DNA of 64,000 nucleotides from Akkermansiaceae bacterium (GCA_028822935.1 JAPKCM010000004.1:1-64000), one strand, 5' to 3'. Positions 9,262-19,102 are shown, numbered from the stretch's first letter. Program-made: numbers and translations. The notes: generated by a model from the letters alone, not told the origin.

Positions 9262-10533
9262 TTAGTCTGCGGGAATGGTCAGGACCTCATCGCCACCGCG
9301 GGGCGCCCAGAGCGAAATTCCCGCAGGGTTCTCATAGGGTTTCTTAGGATCGATTTCCCCGATTCTAGCGACGTTTTCGATCTTCACGGTCTTGTCATAC
9401 ATCGCCTTTGGAGTGACGTGGATCCAGTCGAAGCCGTTGAAAGATGCTGCGCCTACCGTCCAGGGGAAGGCAACATCCGCCTTACGCAATGGGGCACCCC
9501 AACAACCTTCACCGAGATAGGTGGTCGCATTAGGGTCATCGGGAGCTGCCCTAAAGCCACCTTTTCCGCTGGCGTCAGGACGAATGGGCAGGGTGCGTTT
9601 CATGACATGCGAGTCGGACTCCATCGCCAAGTCCAAGCCTGCTTCATAAAAAGTCTTGGCCCATTTGGCGGGGTTTCTTCCAAGTGCTTTTCCGCTGGTA
9701 TGAGGAAGCATCGGCTTGTGATATCCGGCGACGAGGTGAGTCACGCCATTGGCATTTTTTCTGAGGTCATCGGAAAGCCAGGCACCCTGAGCTCCGTCAG
9801 CAGGGATTTCGCTGTTTAAGATGTAGTAGCGGAAAAGATCACCACCGATGGAAAAGGCAGCGTAGGAGTCCTTGGGCATGCCGAAGTGGTTGGGGATGGA
9901 TTCGGGGCGGCCTTCGTGATTGCCTCGGTGCGGGGCGATGGGGAGGAGGTGGCCCTTTTCGTTGATGGTCAATTGCCAGTCATCCAGCCAGTGACTCCAT
10001 TCTTCAGCGTTATCTTGGCTGATCATATCTCCGGTGAAGGCCACGAAAAGAGGGGCCAGTTTTTTACAGAGAGTATTCGCGGCTTGTCGAACGTCCCGAA
10101 AGTTCCGTGAATCGCCACCGCAGATAAAGGTAAAGGCCTCCGGCTTGTCAGGTGCGGTCTTGAAATAAAAGCGACGGCTGACGCCAAAATCATCACCGAG
10201 GCACATGAAATACCAGCTATCTGGCACGAGATTTTGCAAGCGCACGAAGCAGTTGATCATGCCATCATACTTGACGACACGATTTACCTTGGCCCGGTTC
10301 GAATATTTCCCTTTCTGGCGATTTTGGTTTTGTAGACCGTAGTAGAGAGTTGCGGGATCGCCTGCGAGCTGGTTCCACACGAAGGTTGCGGTGGTGGTGG
10401 GATCCTCAAACCACACGAGGCGGTATTTTTCAGTTTGAGACGTGTTGGTGTTTCTTTCTCTTGTCTGGGCGCTGGCGGGAGCGGCCAAATGCAAAGCACT
10501 CACCAATACGAGGAGAATATATTTACGAATCAT
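9262..10533 (-). CDS. Purple-acid-phosphatase-like metallophosphoesterase, secreted
   Basis: Signal peptide; FICGGDSRN, FTGDMISQD, RGNHEGR, AGYHKPM, ESDSH metallophosphoesterase motifs. Confidence 0.85.
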   Translation of the reverse strand: MIRKYILLVLVSALHLAAPASAQTRERNTNTSQTEKYRLVWFEDPTTTATFVWNQLAGDPATLYYGLQNQNRQKGKYSNRAKVNRVVKYDGMINCFVRLQNLVPDSWYFMCLGDDFGVSRRFYFKTAPDKPEAFTFICGGDSRNFRDVRQAANTLCKKLAPLFVAFTGDMISQDNAEEWSHWLDDWQLTINEKGHLLPIAPHRGNHEGRPESIPNHFGMPKDSYAAFSIGGDLFRYYILNSEIPADGAQGAWLSDDLRKNANGVTHLVAGYHKPMLPHTSGKALGRNPAKWAKTFYEAGLDLAMESDSHVMKRTLPIRPDASGKGGFRAAPDDPNATTYLGEGCWGAPLRKADVAFPWTVGAASFNGFDWIHVTPKAMYDKTVKIENVARIGEIDPKKPYENPAGISLWAPRGGDEVLTIPAD

Positions 10534-10805
10534 GGAAATTTTTTTTTGAACGATCATCTTTTTTGCTGGTTGGTTTTATGATTGGTAAGGTGACTTGGGC
10601 GTCCTTGCAAAGCTAAACACACCATTGACCGATCCTAGCTGGAGCCTTGGCCGATTGAGGCCAAGACCTTTTCTGATTAACAATGGTCTCTACGGGACTA
10701 AGAGCGTGTTTTTTCCTCTGAAGGGTTGGTGCGAAAACTCAAAGCGCCGCCGCCGCCCACCATGTGGACTCTTCTTAATCGCAATCCCACCGGGCATCCG
10801 CCCCG

Positions 10806-10880
10806 TCAGACTGCTAGGAATTTGCTTTTGGCGGAAGGGCCTTTAACCCGCCCTTGGACCGGAGGGGGAGAAAGGGGTTT
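10806..10880 (-). repeat. Dispersed repeat core, copy D
   Basis: gactgctaggaatttgcttttggcggaagggcctttaacccgcccttggaccggagggggagaaagggg is the reverse complement of copies A-C. Confidence 0.85.
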
Positions 10881-11058
10881 GCGGGGGACGTTTGATCTTC
10901 AAATAGATAGGTCTATTTCTGGGCTCATCGCTAAGACGCCCTCAGATTTGAGGGAGTCTTCAAATCCCTCAAAGGACAATCCGGAACGTCACAGATCCTC
11001 ACTGGATGGTAGCACATTGTTAGCACGATGGACCAAAAAGTAAGGAATTCCCTTTAGG
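10880..11058 (-). repeat. Extended dispersed repeat module, copy D (with extra 61 bp)
   Basis: Reverse complement matches 4391-4506 except for a 61-bp segment bounded by CTTCAAAT direct repeats at 10897 and 10958. Confidence 0.85.
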
Positions 11059-11204
11059 TGAGGTGGTTTTATGGAATGGGGAATCGAAGAGCTTTTTAAT
11101 TTACCCATTCCAACGATAGATCAGGCACAAAAAAGGCCCATTTCCCCGAATCTTCACATTCAAATCATCAAGCCTTCACAAAGCACAGTCACTGTTTCTT
11201 CGTC

Positions 11205-11372
11205 ATGAAGACCAGTTCCCTGCTCCTCATTTTGCTATATTCTTCTCTTTCTCCTTCGGCCGCAAGTGTTTCCGCTGCTGTTCAAGAAGAGACAAATTTG
11301 ACCGCTCCGCCCGTTGTCATCCTCAGCCAGTTCCACGATTCCGAGCTCCCCCCACTGACTCCTTTCTTCTAA
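11205..11372 (+). CDS. Small secreted protein (55 aa), probably coupled to the next gene
   Basis: MKTSSLLLILLYSSLSPSAASVSAAVQEETNLTAPPVVILSQFHDSELPPLTPFF*; stop abuts the ATG at 11373. Confidence 0.5.
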   Translation: MKTSSLLLILLYSSLSPSAASVSAAVQEETNLTAPPVVILSQFHDSELPPLTPFF

Positions 11373-12158
11373 ATGTCCGCCCAACTCGCAGCTCTTCTCA
11401 TCGGCGCACCCGATGACTTACGGGTGTGGATCGAGACGCCCTCTCGACGCAACCTCGTGATCTGCCTTGCCACCATCGTGCTGGGTTTCGGGAGCTACGG
11501 ACTCACCGTGGGACTGTGGCGCGCCCCCACCATGGGATTCTATGTCGCGCTCAAGATGCCTGCGCTCATCTTCATCACCCTTGCCTGCAACGGGCTTCTC
11601 AACGGCATGCTCGCTCTCCTCCTCGGCAGTGGCCTAGGCTTTCGTCAGTCTATTTTAGCGCAGCTTCTCAGCTTCTCGGTCGCCGCACTTATTTTGGGAT
11701 CCCTTGCTCCCGTTCTCTTATTCATGGCGCTGAATGCCCCCTCTCCCGACGCCCCCAATGCCGGAACGGCCCATGCCAACTACATGGTCATTCACACCGC
11801 CATCATTGCCTATGCTGGCGTCATCGCAAATGGTCACCTCGCCCGCTTACTCGTGGTCACCACGCCCAGCAAGAAAATCGCCGGAGCCACCTTGGTCGCC
11901 TGGCTTGGAGGGAACGCCTTTATGGGCGCACAGTTCTCCTGGATCCTCCGCCCCTTCTTCGGAACTCCCGGATTAGAAGTCGCCTTCCTCCGCGCCGATC
12001 CCATGCGAGGTACCTTTTACGAAACGATCTGGCGCTCCATGGGCGTCATGACCGGCGGCCATCCCATTGAAGGCTTCGTGGCCGCCTGCTTCGGCCTCTT
12101 CCTCCTCCTCATCCCTCTCTTAAAATTCTTCACCGACCCAAATTCCATCAAATCATGA
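11373..12158 (+). CDS. Multi-pass membrane protein
   Basis: 261 aa, about six hydrophobic helices, overlaps the next gene by 4 bp. Confidence 0.8.
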   Translation: MSAQLAALLIGAPDDLRVWIETPSRRNLVICLATIVLGFGSYGLTVGLWRAPTMGFYVALKMPALIFITLACNGLLNGMLALLLGSGLGFRQSILAQLLSFSVAALILGSLAPVLLFMALNAPSPDAPNAGTAHANYMVIHTAIIAYAGVIANGHLARLLVVTTPSKKIAGATLVAWLGGNAFMGAQFSWILRPFFGTPGLEVAFLRADPMRGTFYETIWRSMGVMTGGHPIEGFVAACFGLFLLLIPLLKFFTDPNSIKS

Positions 12159-12937
12159 ATGACCAAAATCCCACTCCACCCGCCCTTCCTCTAAAAGAAG
12201 AGCACAGCACCGAGCCGGTTCTGAGCCAAAAGGCCACTCTCTCTGAAATTTTTGAGTGCCTCCTCAAGCACCCTCACTCCCTCATCAATACCATCCGTCA
12301 AAACGATGGTCCCCCCGCGCTCGCAGCCAAACTTCTTGGACTCACCTTTGCCGCCTTCATCATCTTCGGGCTCACCCTGGGAAGTTTCTCTTTCAATGAA
12401 CAACTCTGGGCCGCTCCGCTCAAGATCCTGATGGGCGTGATCGTCAGCGCCATCATTTGCCTCCCCAGCCTCTACATCTTCACCGCCCTCACCGGAACGT
12501 CCCTCAAGCTCCCCGAAATCGCCCAAGGCCTCGCCGCCGCCCTTGCTCTCATCGCAGCCCTTCTATTGGGATTCACCCCCGTCCTCTGGGTCTTCTCCCA
12601 ATCCACCGAATCCCAGCCCTTCTTCGGCTTCCTCGTCCTCGCCGCCTGGCTCATCGCCGTCGGCTTCGGCACCGGGCTTCTCATGAAGATGCTCAAGCAC
12701 ACCCAAACAACCAAAACCACCCCGCTTCGTATCTGGATTGGAATTTTCCTCCTCGTCACCCTCCAAATGTCCACCACTCTGCGCCCCATCATCGGCCGCG
12801 CCGACACCCACTTCACGAGCAAAAAACGCTTCTTCCTAGAGCACTGGATTGGCGAAATGTCTCCTGAAAAAACTCCGATTAAGAAAAAGATCGAAAATGA
12901 CCCACGCACTGATGGATGGCAAGATAAAGGCGAGTAA
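12155..12937 (+). CDS. Multi-pass membrane protein (Yip1-like layout)
   Basis: 260 aa; N-terminal soluble segment then five TMs. Confidence 0.75.
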   Translation: MNDQNPTPPALPLKEEHSTEPVLSQKATLSEIFECLLKHPHSLINTIRQNDGPPALAAKLLGLTFAAFIIFGLTLGSFSFNEQLWAAPLKILMGVIVSAIICLPSLYIFTALTGTSLKLPEIAQGLAAALALIAALLLGFTPVLWVFSQSTESQPFFGFLVLAAWLIAVGFGTGLLMKMLKHTQTTKTTPLRIWIGIFLLVTLQMSTTLRPIIGRADTHFTSKKRFFLEHWIGEMSPEKTPIKKKIENDPRTDGWQDKGE

Positions 12938-12943
12938 AACGGC

Positions 12944-13368
12944 CATGAAACACAGCCCTCGCTCAGATATTTGGTGTGGAGTCTTCCCCCTCTTCCTCAC
13001 GTTCATCCTCGCCGGCATCATCATTCCCGCAACTTTCACGACTCGATTCCAATCCCTACCACCGCAACTTCGCTTACCTTCGAGGTGACAACTCCGTTGC
13101 CAGAAAACGAATCACCAAAGACGGTCGCGCCTTCGTAAAAGGAATCAAAAAAGACTTCTTCGAAACCGGACCCGATACCCACTGGGGAGAAAAGCCCCCC
13201 AAAATTCATCACCCGCTTCCATGCCGCGTCCTCCCTGAGCCCAAATTTAAGCTCTTGGAATCGATAAACTTCATCGTCTTTCTGATGCTCGCCTGCGGAC
13301 CCATCATCTACTACCTCCTCCTAAAATTCTCCGCCGCCAGAAAAGAAAGTAGTTCCCCATCTCCATGA
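12944..13368 (+). pseudogene. Membrane protein gene with apparent frameshift
   Basis: MKHSPRSDIWCGVFPLFLTFILAGIIIPATFTTRF in one frame continues as NPYHRNFAYLRGDNSVARKRITKDGRAFVKG...FIVFLMLACGPIIYYLLLKFSAARKE in another; break near 13040. Confidence 0.5.
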
Positions 13369-13697
13369 AAAATCGGCTCTTTTTTACGATTCTCGCCCTC
13401 ATATTAATTTCCGCGATGATTCCTCCAGTAGTGAAGACAAAGAAAAATGCCGCCAAAGCGAATGGGATCTACAGCGCGAAGCGTCTCGGCATCACGATGA
13501 ACGAATTCGATGCCGTCAATGACCACTACCCTCTTCCCTACGGGCTAAAAGCAACTCCAAGTCCCCAAAAAATAAAATGGGGCAGCCGGGCCGTCGTTCT
13601 TTTATCCCTCGTTCTCCTCATCTTCCTAGTATCCCGCTGGATTTGCGCGCCATTAAAGCGTTTACAACCCACTCCAGATCCCCATCCACACCCCTAA
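13365..13697 (+). CDS. Small membrane protein
   Basis: 110 aa with N- and C-terminal TM; overlaps the upstream ORF by 4 bp. Confidence 0.65.
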   Translation: MKNRLFFTILALILISAMIPPVVKTKKNAAKANGIYSAKRLGITMNEFDAVNDHYPLPYGLKATPSPQKIKWGSRAVVLLSLVLLIFLVSRWICAPLKRLQPTPDPHPHP

Positions 13698-13716
13698 ATT
13701 CTTTTCTCCTAGAATC

Positions 13717-13732
13717 TGGCACGGCAGTTGCT
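13717..13732 (+). promoter_or_regulatory. Sigma-54 (RpoN) promoter -24/-12
   Basis: TGGCACGGCAGTTGCT exactly fits TGGCAC-N5-TTGCW; 30 bp before the glnB ATG. Confidence 0.85.
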
Positions 13733-13752
13733 ACCTTTTGTGCAGATCTTAA

Positions 13753-14109
<357 letters not shown>

Positions 14110-14128
14110 ATCATCCCTCTAAAATTTT

Positions 14129-14167
14129 AAAAGGCCGCTTTACTTCCGGGAAGTGGCCTTTTTATTT
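14129..14167 (+). terminator. Rho-independent terminator after glnB
   Basis: aaaaggccgctttacttccgggaagtggcctttttattt. Confidence 0.8.
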
Positions 14168-14212
14168 CAGTCCGAGATCTGAAATCTGAGGTCCGACATC
14201 TGACATCCGAAA

Positions 14213-14443
14213 TTATCCCAGATCCTCTGCCGTCACACTCCGCTGCTCACGGGTTCCAAGCTCCAAAGCCTGATCTACCACACGCTCAGGGCTCCCATCA
14301 AAACGGTAGCCATGACAGTTCGGACAAATCACGACATCGCTGACCACAATCGAATCACAGCCCTCGCAGACCTTGTAGGCCACGGGATTGTTGGCAATCT
14401 CCTTGGCTTTTTTGAGGCGGTCTTGCTGGTTCTGACTGGACAT
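14213..14443 (-). CDS. Small zinc-ribbon protein
   Basis: CEGCDSIVVSDVVICPNCHGYRF (CxxC...CxxC). Confidence 0.7.
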   Translation of the reverse strand: MSSQNQQDRLKKAKEIANNPVAYKVCEGCDSIVVSDVVICPNCHGYRFDGSPERVVDQALELGTREQRSVTAEDLG

Positions 14444-14453
14444 GATCGGGGAT

Positions 14454-14489
14454 AAAAAAAGCCAAGAGGTGACGACCTCCTGGCTTTTA
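14454..14489 (-). terminator. Rho-independent terminator after rpsT
   Basis: aaaaagccaagaggtgacgacctcctggctttt; A/T tracts flank the stem. Confidence 0.75.
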
Positions 14490-14515
14490 GAAAAAATTAA
14501 AAGCTGAAGGAACGC

Positions 14516-14776
14516 CTAAGCAGGCTTGATCGCCTTATTGGTGCGGCTCTTCATGTTTGCCGCTTTGCTGTCATTAATGACGTTGCGCTTCGCTGCCTTG
14601 TCGACGGCTGAAGCAAATGCACTGAATGCGGTCTTCGCTTCATCGGCATTACCACCCTCAGCAGCAGTAAGAGTCTTCTTGTGGAGAGTCTTAATTTCGC
14701 TCTTGATCGCACGATTACGAACGGTGCGCTTTTCGATCTGACGCACACGCTTTTCTGCTGACTTGCTATTGGCCAT
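14516..14776 (-). CDS. rpsT: 30S ribosomal protein S20
   Basis: MANSKSAEKRVRQIEKRTVRNRAIKSEIKTLHKKTLTA... Confidence 0.95.
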   Translation of the reverse strand: MANSKSAEKRVRQIEKRTVRNRAIKSEIKTLHKKTLTAAEGGNADEAKTAFSAFASAVDKAAKRNVINDSKAANMKSRTNKAIKPA

Positions 14777-14892
14777 AATTAAATCCGCTTTCTGAGCGGA
14801 CCGAGAACCTAGAGAATTCAGAGCATCTGTCAAGTTCCAGTCCTCGGAAATTTTCGATAGCACCTTTGCCCGCCCTGTGGGAAACTCTTTTC

Positions 14893-15693
14893 ATGAAAAC
14901 AAGCATCGCTCTTACTCTTCTCAGCCTCCTTTCCCCGCTTAGGGCTCAGGATCGCCCAGAAATCCCCCCAGACCTACTCGATGACGAACATTTCCGCTCC
15001 GATAGTGCTCTCAATGATTTTACCGTTCCATCAATCGTCAAGGTCTTCGACGAATTGGAAAAGATTTCCCCGCTGGCCTATTCCTCCGATCATCTAAAAA
15101 GACACGAACGCCTTCCACTCGACCGCTCCAAGTTAGCCCTCCGACTCGGAACTCTGATCGCCGATGGCTTCATTGCGGTGCAAACTGGCAACTCCGACGA
15201 CGTCCCCTCGATCGCCTCCCACCTTTCCCGCTACGCCAAAGCCCTCGGCGCGGGCGATCGTATCACGCGCCACGCCGCTGCCCTTCTCGATCACGCCAAG
15301 GCCAAGGACCTCGATAAACTAAAAGCCGCCCTCGCAGCCACCCAGCGAGACGTCGAACGAGAACTCGTGAGCCTGCGCGATCCCGATCTCTCCCACCTCA
15401 TCTCCCTCGGAGGTTGGATCGAAGCCCTCGAAGCCGCCTCGACTGCCGTTGATAAGAAATTCACCCCCGAGCGCGCCCAGCGTCTCTTCCGCGAAGATAT
15501 CGCCGATTACTACTCCGAATCAATCGGCACCCTAAATCCCCAAATTAGCGATCTCCCCCATATCAAAAAAATGCGGGAGTATCTCTCCGGCCTTCGCAAC
15601 GCGATGGCCCTCGAAGAAGGAGCCAAACCTACCAAAGAAGGAGTGCTCGAAATTAGAGAGGTCGCTACCGCCCTTGCTAAATTTGCCCGCTAA
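14893..15693 (+). CDS. Secreted protein, unknown function
   Basis: Signal peptide MKTSIALTLLSLLSPLRAQ; 266 aa. Confidence 0.75.
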   Translation: MKTSIALTLLSLLSPLRAQDRPEIPPDLLDDEHFRSDSALNDFTVPSIVKVFDELEKISPLAYSSDHLKRHERLPLDRSKLALRLGTLIADGFIAVQTGNSDDVPSIASHLSRYAKALGAGDRITRHAAALLDHAKAKDLDKLKAALAATQRDVERELVSLRDPDLSHLISLGGWIEALEAASTAVDKKFTPERAQRLFREDIADYYSESIGTLNPQISDLPHIKKMREYLSGLRNAMALEEGAKPTKEGVLEIREVATALAKFAR

Positions 15694-15701
15694 TCACTCA
15701 C

Positions 15702-17369
15702 ATGACTCTCCTTCTCGGACTCGGCATTATTGGTTCCCGCTGTGCAGACCAACTCACAGCGGAAAAAATTGACCTCAAAACTTGGAATCGCACTCCCAAG
15801 GATCGGCCCGACTCGGTCAGCGATCTCCCTGCGGCGGCGGCGGAAGCCGACGTCATCGTCTGCTATCTCATGGATGAAATTGCGGTGCGCGATGTCTTTT
15901 CGCAAATCGCCCCTTCCCTCGGAGAAGGCAAAACCTTCATCAACCACGCCACCATCGATCCCGACACCACGATGTGGCTCGACGCCCAATGCCGAACACT
16001 CGGCTGCCACTTCCTCGACTGCCCCTTCACCGGTTCCAAGAACGCCTCTGCCGGGGGCAATCTTGTTTACTACCTTTCCGGAGATCCCGAAGTAATCGAA
16101 AAACATCGCGCACTTCTGGAAATCACCTCCCGTGAAATCGTCTTCCTCGGCCCGCCGCCCGCCGCCACCGTCGTAAAGGTCACCACCAATCATGTTACCG
16201 CAGCGCTCGTGCAAGCGATGACTGAAGCCTTGGAGATTTCCCGACGTCACGGCGTCGATCCCCGCGCCTGGCACGAAGCCGCCAAGCTTAACGGCTGCTA
16301 CGCCGGAGCGATAGGCATGAAAATTCCAACTCTGTTAGAAGGCGACTTTACCCCGCATTTCTCAACCAAGAACATGCTCAAGGATGTGGACTACTCCGCC
16401 GAGCTCGGACGCACTGCCGGAGTGGAGACACCCATTGCAAAACAGGTCGGCTATCAACTGGCTTGGCTCAAACCGGAGCATCAGGAAAATGATTTTTCCT
16501 CAACCTACCTCCTCCAGCAACAAGTCACTGGAGATCCCAGCACCGTAAACCTAGGACGCTGCACCATTATAAAAGTAAGCGGCCCTGACTCGGTCCGTTT
16601 TCTCAACGGGCAAATCACCAATGATGTCACACTCACGGACTCAGGGAAATCGATCTCCGCATGCGTTCTCAATATGAAAGGAAAAATGGACGCCTTTATC
16701 CATCTCTCCCATCATGAAGGTGCCTTTTACCTTGATGCTCCTATCTCCTTGCGCACCGTTCTTTTTCAACGACTGGATCGCTACCTCATCGCCGATGACG
16801 TAAAACTCGAGGATGTCAGCGATCAATTTGATCTCTTTCACAGCCCTGAGGACATTGAGTTTCTTCATCAAATCGGAGCGTTCACCTCCTCAGCGAATCG
16901 CTTCGGTTATGACGCCATCGACACCTTCGTTCCTTCGGGAAAATTTGAAGTCGAATCTTTGCCCTTTGCCGTGTCTCAAGCCGAAGCCGCCCGCATCCTC
17001 AACGGCATCCCAAAGTGGCCCAACGAACTCTTCCCCGGACTCCTCCCTCCCGAAGCGGGACTCGAGGAAACCGCAATTTCCTACAACAAGGGTTGCTACA
17101 CGGGACAAGAAGTGATTTCCCGCATGAAGCGCGCCGGAAAGATAAATCGTAAGCTCGTGAAGCTCACTCTCAACAAACCGCTCATCCCGACCAAAGCGAA
17201 ACTCCTCGTCGATGGAAAGGAAGCCGGATTCATCACCTCCGTCGCCTCTCTCTACCCGGATCAAGAAATCGCCTTGGGCTACCTCAAACGAAAATTCGAA
17301 GACGCTTCCGAATTCCAGATCGCCTCCCCATACGATGGAAAAATCATCGGCGAAGCCCAGCTTCGATAG
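15702..17369 (+). CDS. Fusion: 3-hydroxyisobutyrate dehydrogenase-like domain + YgfZ/GcvT-like folate-binding domain
   Basis: GLGIIG Rossmann start and DCPFTGSKNASAGGNLVYYLSGD; C-terminal VSGPDSVRFLNGQITNDV and KGCYTGQEVISRM (YgfZ signature). Confidence 0.9.
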   Translation: MTLLLGLGIIGSRCADQLTAEKIDLKTWNRTPKDRPDSVSDLPAAAAEADVIVCYLMDEIAVRDVFSQIAPSLGEGKTFINHATIDPDTTMWLDAQCRTLGCHFLDCPFTGSKNASAGGNLVYYLSGDPEVIEKHRALLEITSREIVFLGPPPAATVVKVTTNHVTAALVQAMTEALEISRRHGVDPRAWHEAAKLNGCYAGAIGMKIPTLLEGDFTPHFSTKNMLKDVDYSAELGRTAGVETPIAKQVGYQLAWLKPEHQENDFSSTYLLQQQVTGDPSTVNLGRCTIIKVSGPDSVRFLNGQITNDVTLTDSGKSISACVLNMKGKMDAFIHLSHHEGAFYLDAPISLRTVLFQRLDRYLIADDVKLEDVSDQFDLFHSPEDIEFLHQIGAFTSSANRFGYDAIDTFVPSGKFEVESLPFAVSQAEAARILNGIPKWPNELFPGLLPPEAGLEETAISYNKGCYTGQEVISRMKRAGKINRKLVKLTLNKPLIPTKAKLLVDGKEAGFITSVASLYPDQEIALGYLKRKFEDASEFQIASPYDGKIIGEAQLR

Positions 17370-17489
17370 GTTTTCCTCAATTAAAAACCTCTCCGCAAAA
17401 CTCAGGAATAAATCCGCGCCCATCCGTGGTTCAAATCCACCTCCAGACTTTAGATTGGTCTCCCTCTCTCGATCCGCTACCATCCTCAC

Positions 17490-18014
17490 GTGCAGGGAAA
17501 TATCGTCCTGATCGGGTTCATGGGGACGGGTAAGTCCACCATCGGGCGTGAGCTGTCGAAAATGCTTAGCTACCCGCTCATCGATACCGATCACGCGATT
17601 GCCAAAAAGGCCGGAAAGTCGATCCCCAAGATCTTTGCCGAAGATGGTGAAGAAGCCTTTCGAAAAATGGAAACCGACTTGCTTGAGGAACTCATCGAAA
17701 AAGAAGGCAACATCATCGCCACTGGAGGCGGAATCGTCGGATCGGAACGCAATCGCGATATCTTACGCCGACTCGGCTACGTCGTCTGGCTCGCAGCCAG
17801 CCCAGAAGAAATCCTCGACCGAACCTCGCGCAACAGCAACCGCCCGCTACTCAACAACGAAGACCCGTCCGGGACAATCCTGAGACTCCTCGCGGAAAGG
17901 GACCCGCTTTACTCAGAAGCTTCTCATCTCAATATCGAAACCGACCAGCTTTGCTTCGATGAGATCTGCAACGGAATCATCGAATCCGCCCGCTACCACT
18001 ACGGAACCAAGTGA
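17490..18014 (+). CDS. aroK: Shikimate kinase
   Basis: IVLIGFMGTGKSTIGRELS, DTDHAI, ATGGGIV, RPLL motifs; GTG start. Confidence 0.92.
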   Translation: MQGNIVLIGFMGTGKSTIGRELSKMLSYPLIDTDHAIAKKAGKSIPKIFAEDGEEAFRKMETDLLEELIEKEGNIIATGGGIVGSERNRDILRRLGYVVWLAASPEEILDRTSRNSNRPLLNNEDPSGTILRLLAERDPLYSEASHLNIETDQLCFDEICNGIIESARYHYGTK

Positions 18015-18017
18015 ACG

Positions 18018-19031
18018 ATGGATTCGACAATCGTTAAATCGAACGTCCAGTTCATCGCCCGCCAACTGGGCTTCGATGACTGTCGCATTTCCCTAGCCGG
18101 CCGGGCCGCGCATGCCGACGACTACCTCGCCTGGGTCGAAGCCGGACATGCCGGAGACATGGGTTGGATGAAACGCAATCTCGAACGCCGCTGTGACCCA
18201 CGGGAAGTTCTCTCCGGCTGCCGCTCTGTCATTTCCCTGGCCCTCAATTACCTTCCCGCCAAAGAACATCCAAAGGTGGGCTACCGCATCGCCAAGTATT
18301 CCTGGAATGACGACTACCACGACATCATCGAGGGAAAGCTCAAGGACCTCGATACCGCACTCCAGGAAATGGGCGGCCTGCAGCGCTACTACGTCGATAC
18401 CGGCCCCATCCTTGAGCGCGATTTCGCCTCCACCTCCGGCCTCGGCTGGAATGGAAAATCCACCGTGCAAATTCACAAGAAATTGGGAACCTGGTTCTTC
18501 CTCTGCGAACTCCTGACCACTCTCGAGCTGGAGCCCGATCAACCTTCTCCCGATCACTGCGGAAAATGCACCGCCTGCATCCAGGCCTGCCCCACCCAAG
18601 CGATCACCGGCCCTCGAAAAATGGAGGCCACCCGCTGCATTTCCTATCTCACGATCGAACATAAGGGTTCGATCCCAATGGAATTCCGCAAAGCCATGGG
18701 CGACCGTATTTACGGCTGCGACGATTGCCTCGACGCCTGCCCCTGGAATCGTTTCGCAAAAATCTCACGTGAAACACGCCTCCACGCCCGGGGCAAAATC
18801 TTCGAGCACCGCCTCCGCGACTTTCTCGAAATGGACGTAGAGCAATTCCGAAACGTCTTCGCCAAGTCCCCCATCAAACGACTCAAACGGGAACGCTTTT
18901 TGAGAAACGTCTGCGTCGCCCTCGGAAACGTCGGCAAGACCGAGGACCTCCCCGCTCTCCGCAAAGTACGAGAAGAATCAGAAATGCTCAAAGAGCACGC
19001 CGACTGGGCCATCAGCGAAATCGAAGGCTAG
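18018..19031 (+). CDS. queG: Epoxyqueuosine reductase
   Basis: DYLAWVEAGHAGDMGWM, VDTGPILERDFA, CGKCTACIQACPTQAI...CDDCLDACPWNRFA. Confidence 0.95.
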   Translation: MDSTIVKSNVQFIARQLGFDDCRISLAGRAAHADDYLAWVEAGHAGDMGWMKRNLERRCDPREVLSGCRSVISLALNYLPAKEHPKVGYRIAKYSWNDDYHDIIEGKLKDLDTALQEMGGLQRYYVDTGPILERDFASTSGLGWNGKSTVQIHKKLGTWFFLCELLTTLELEPDQPSPDHCGKCTACIQACPTQAITGPRKMEATRCISYLTIEHKGSIPMEFRKAMGDRIYGCDDCLDACPWNRFAKISRETRLHARGKIFEHRLRDFLEMDVEQFRNVFAKSPIKRLKRERFLRNVCVALGNVGKTEDLPALRKVREESEMLKEHADWAISEIEG

Positions 19032-19102
19032 GAAAAATCTGTGAAATCATCTTAAATCCTCCCAAATCTGGGTAAAAAAAACCAGATCTAGACCGTCAAT
19101 CT

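Noticed and set aside
1206-11058. Integron cassette array with attC-like sites
   Set aside because: The repeats lack paired RYYYAAC/GTTRRRY core sites, follow truncated rather than complete genes, and no integrase is present.
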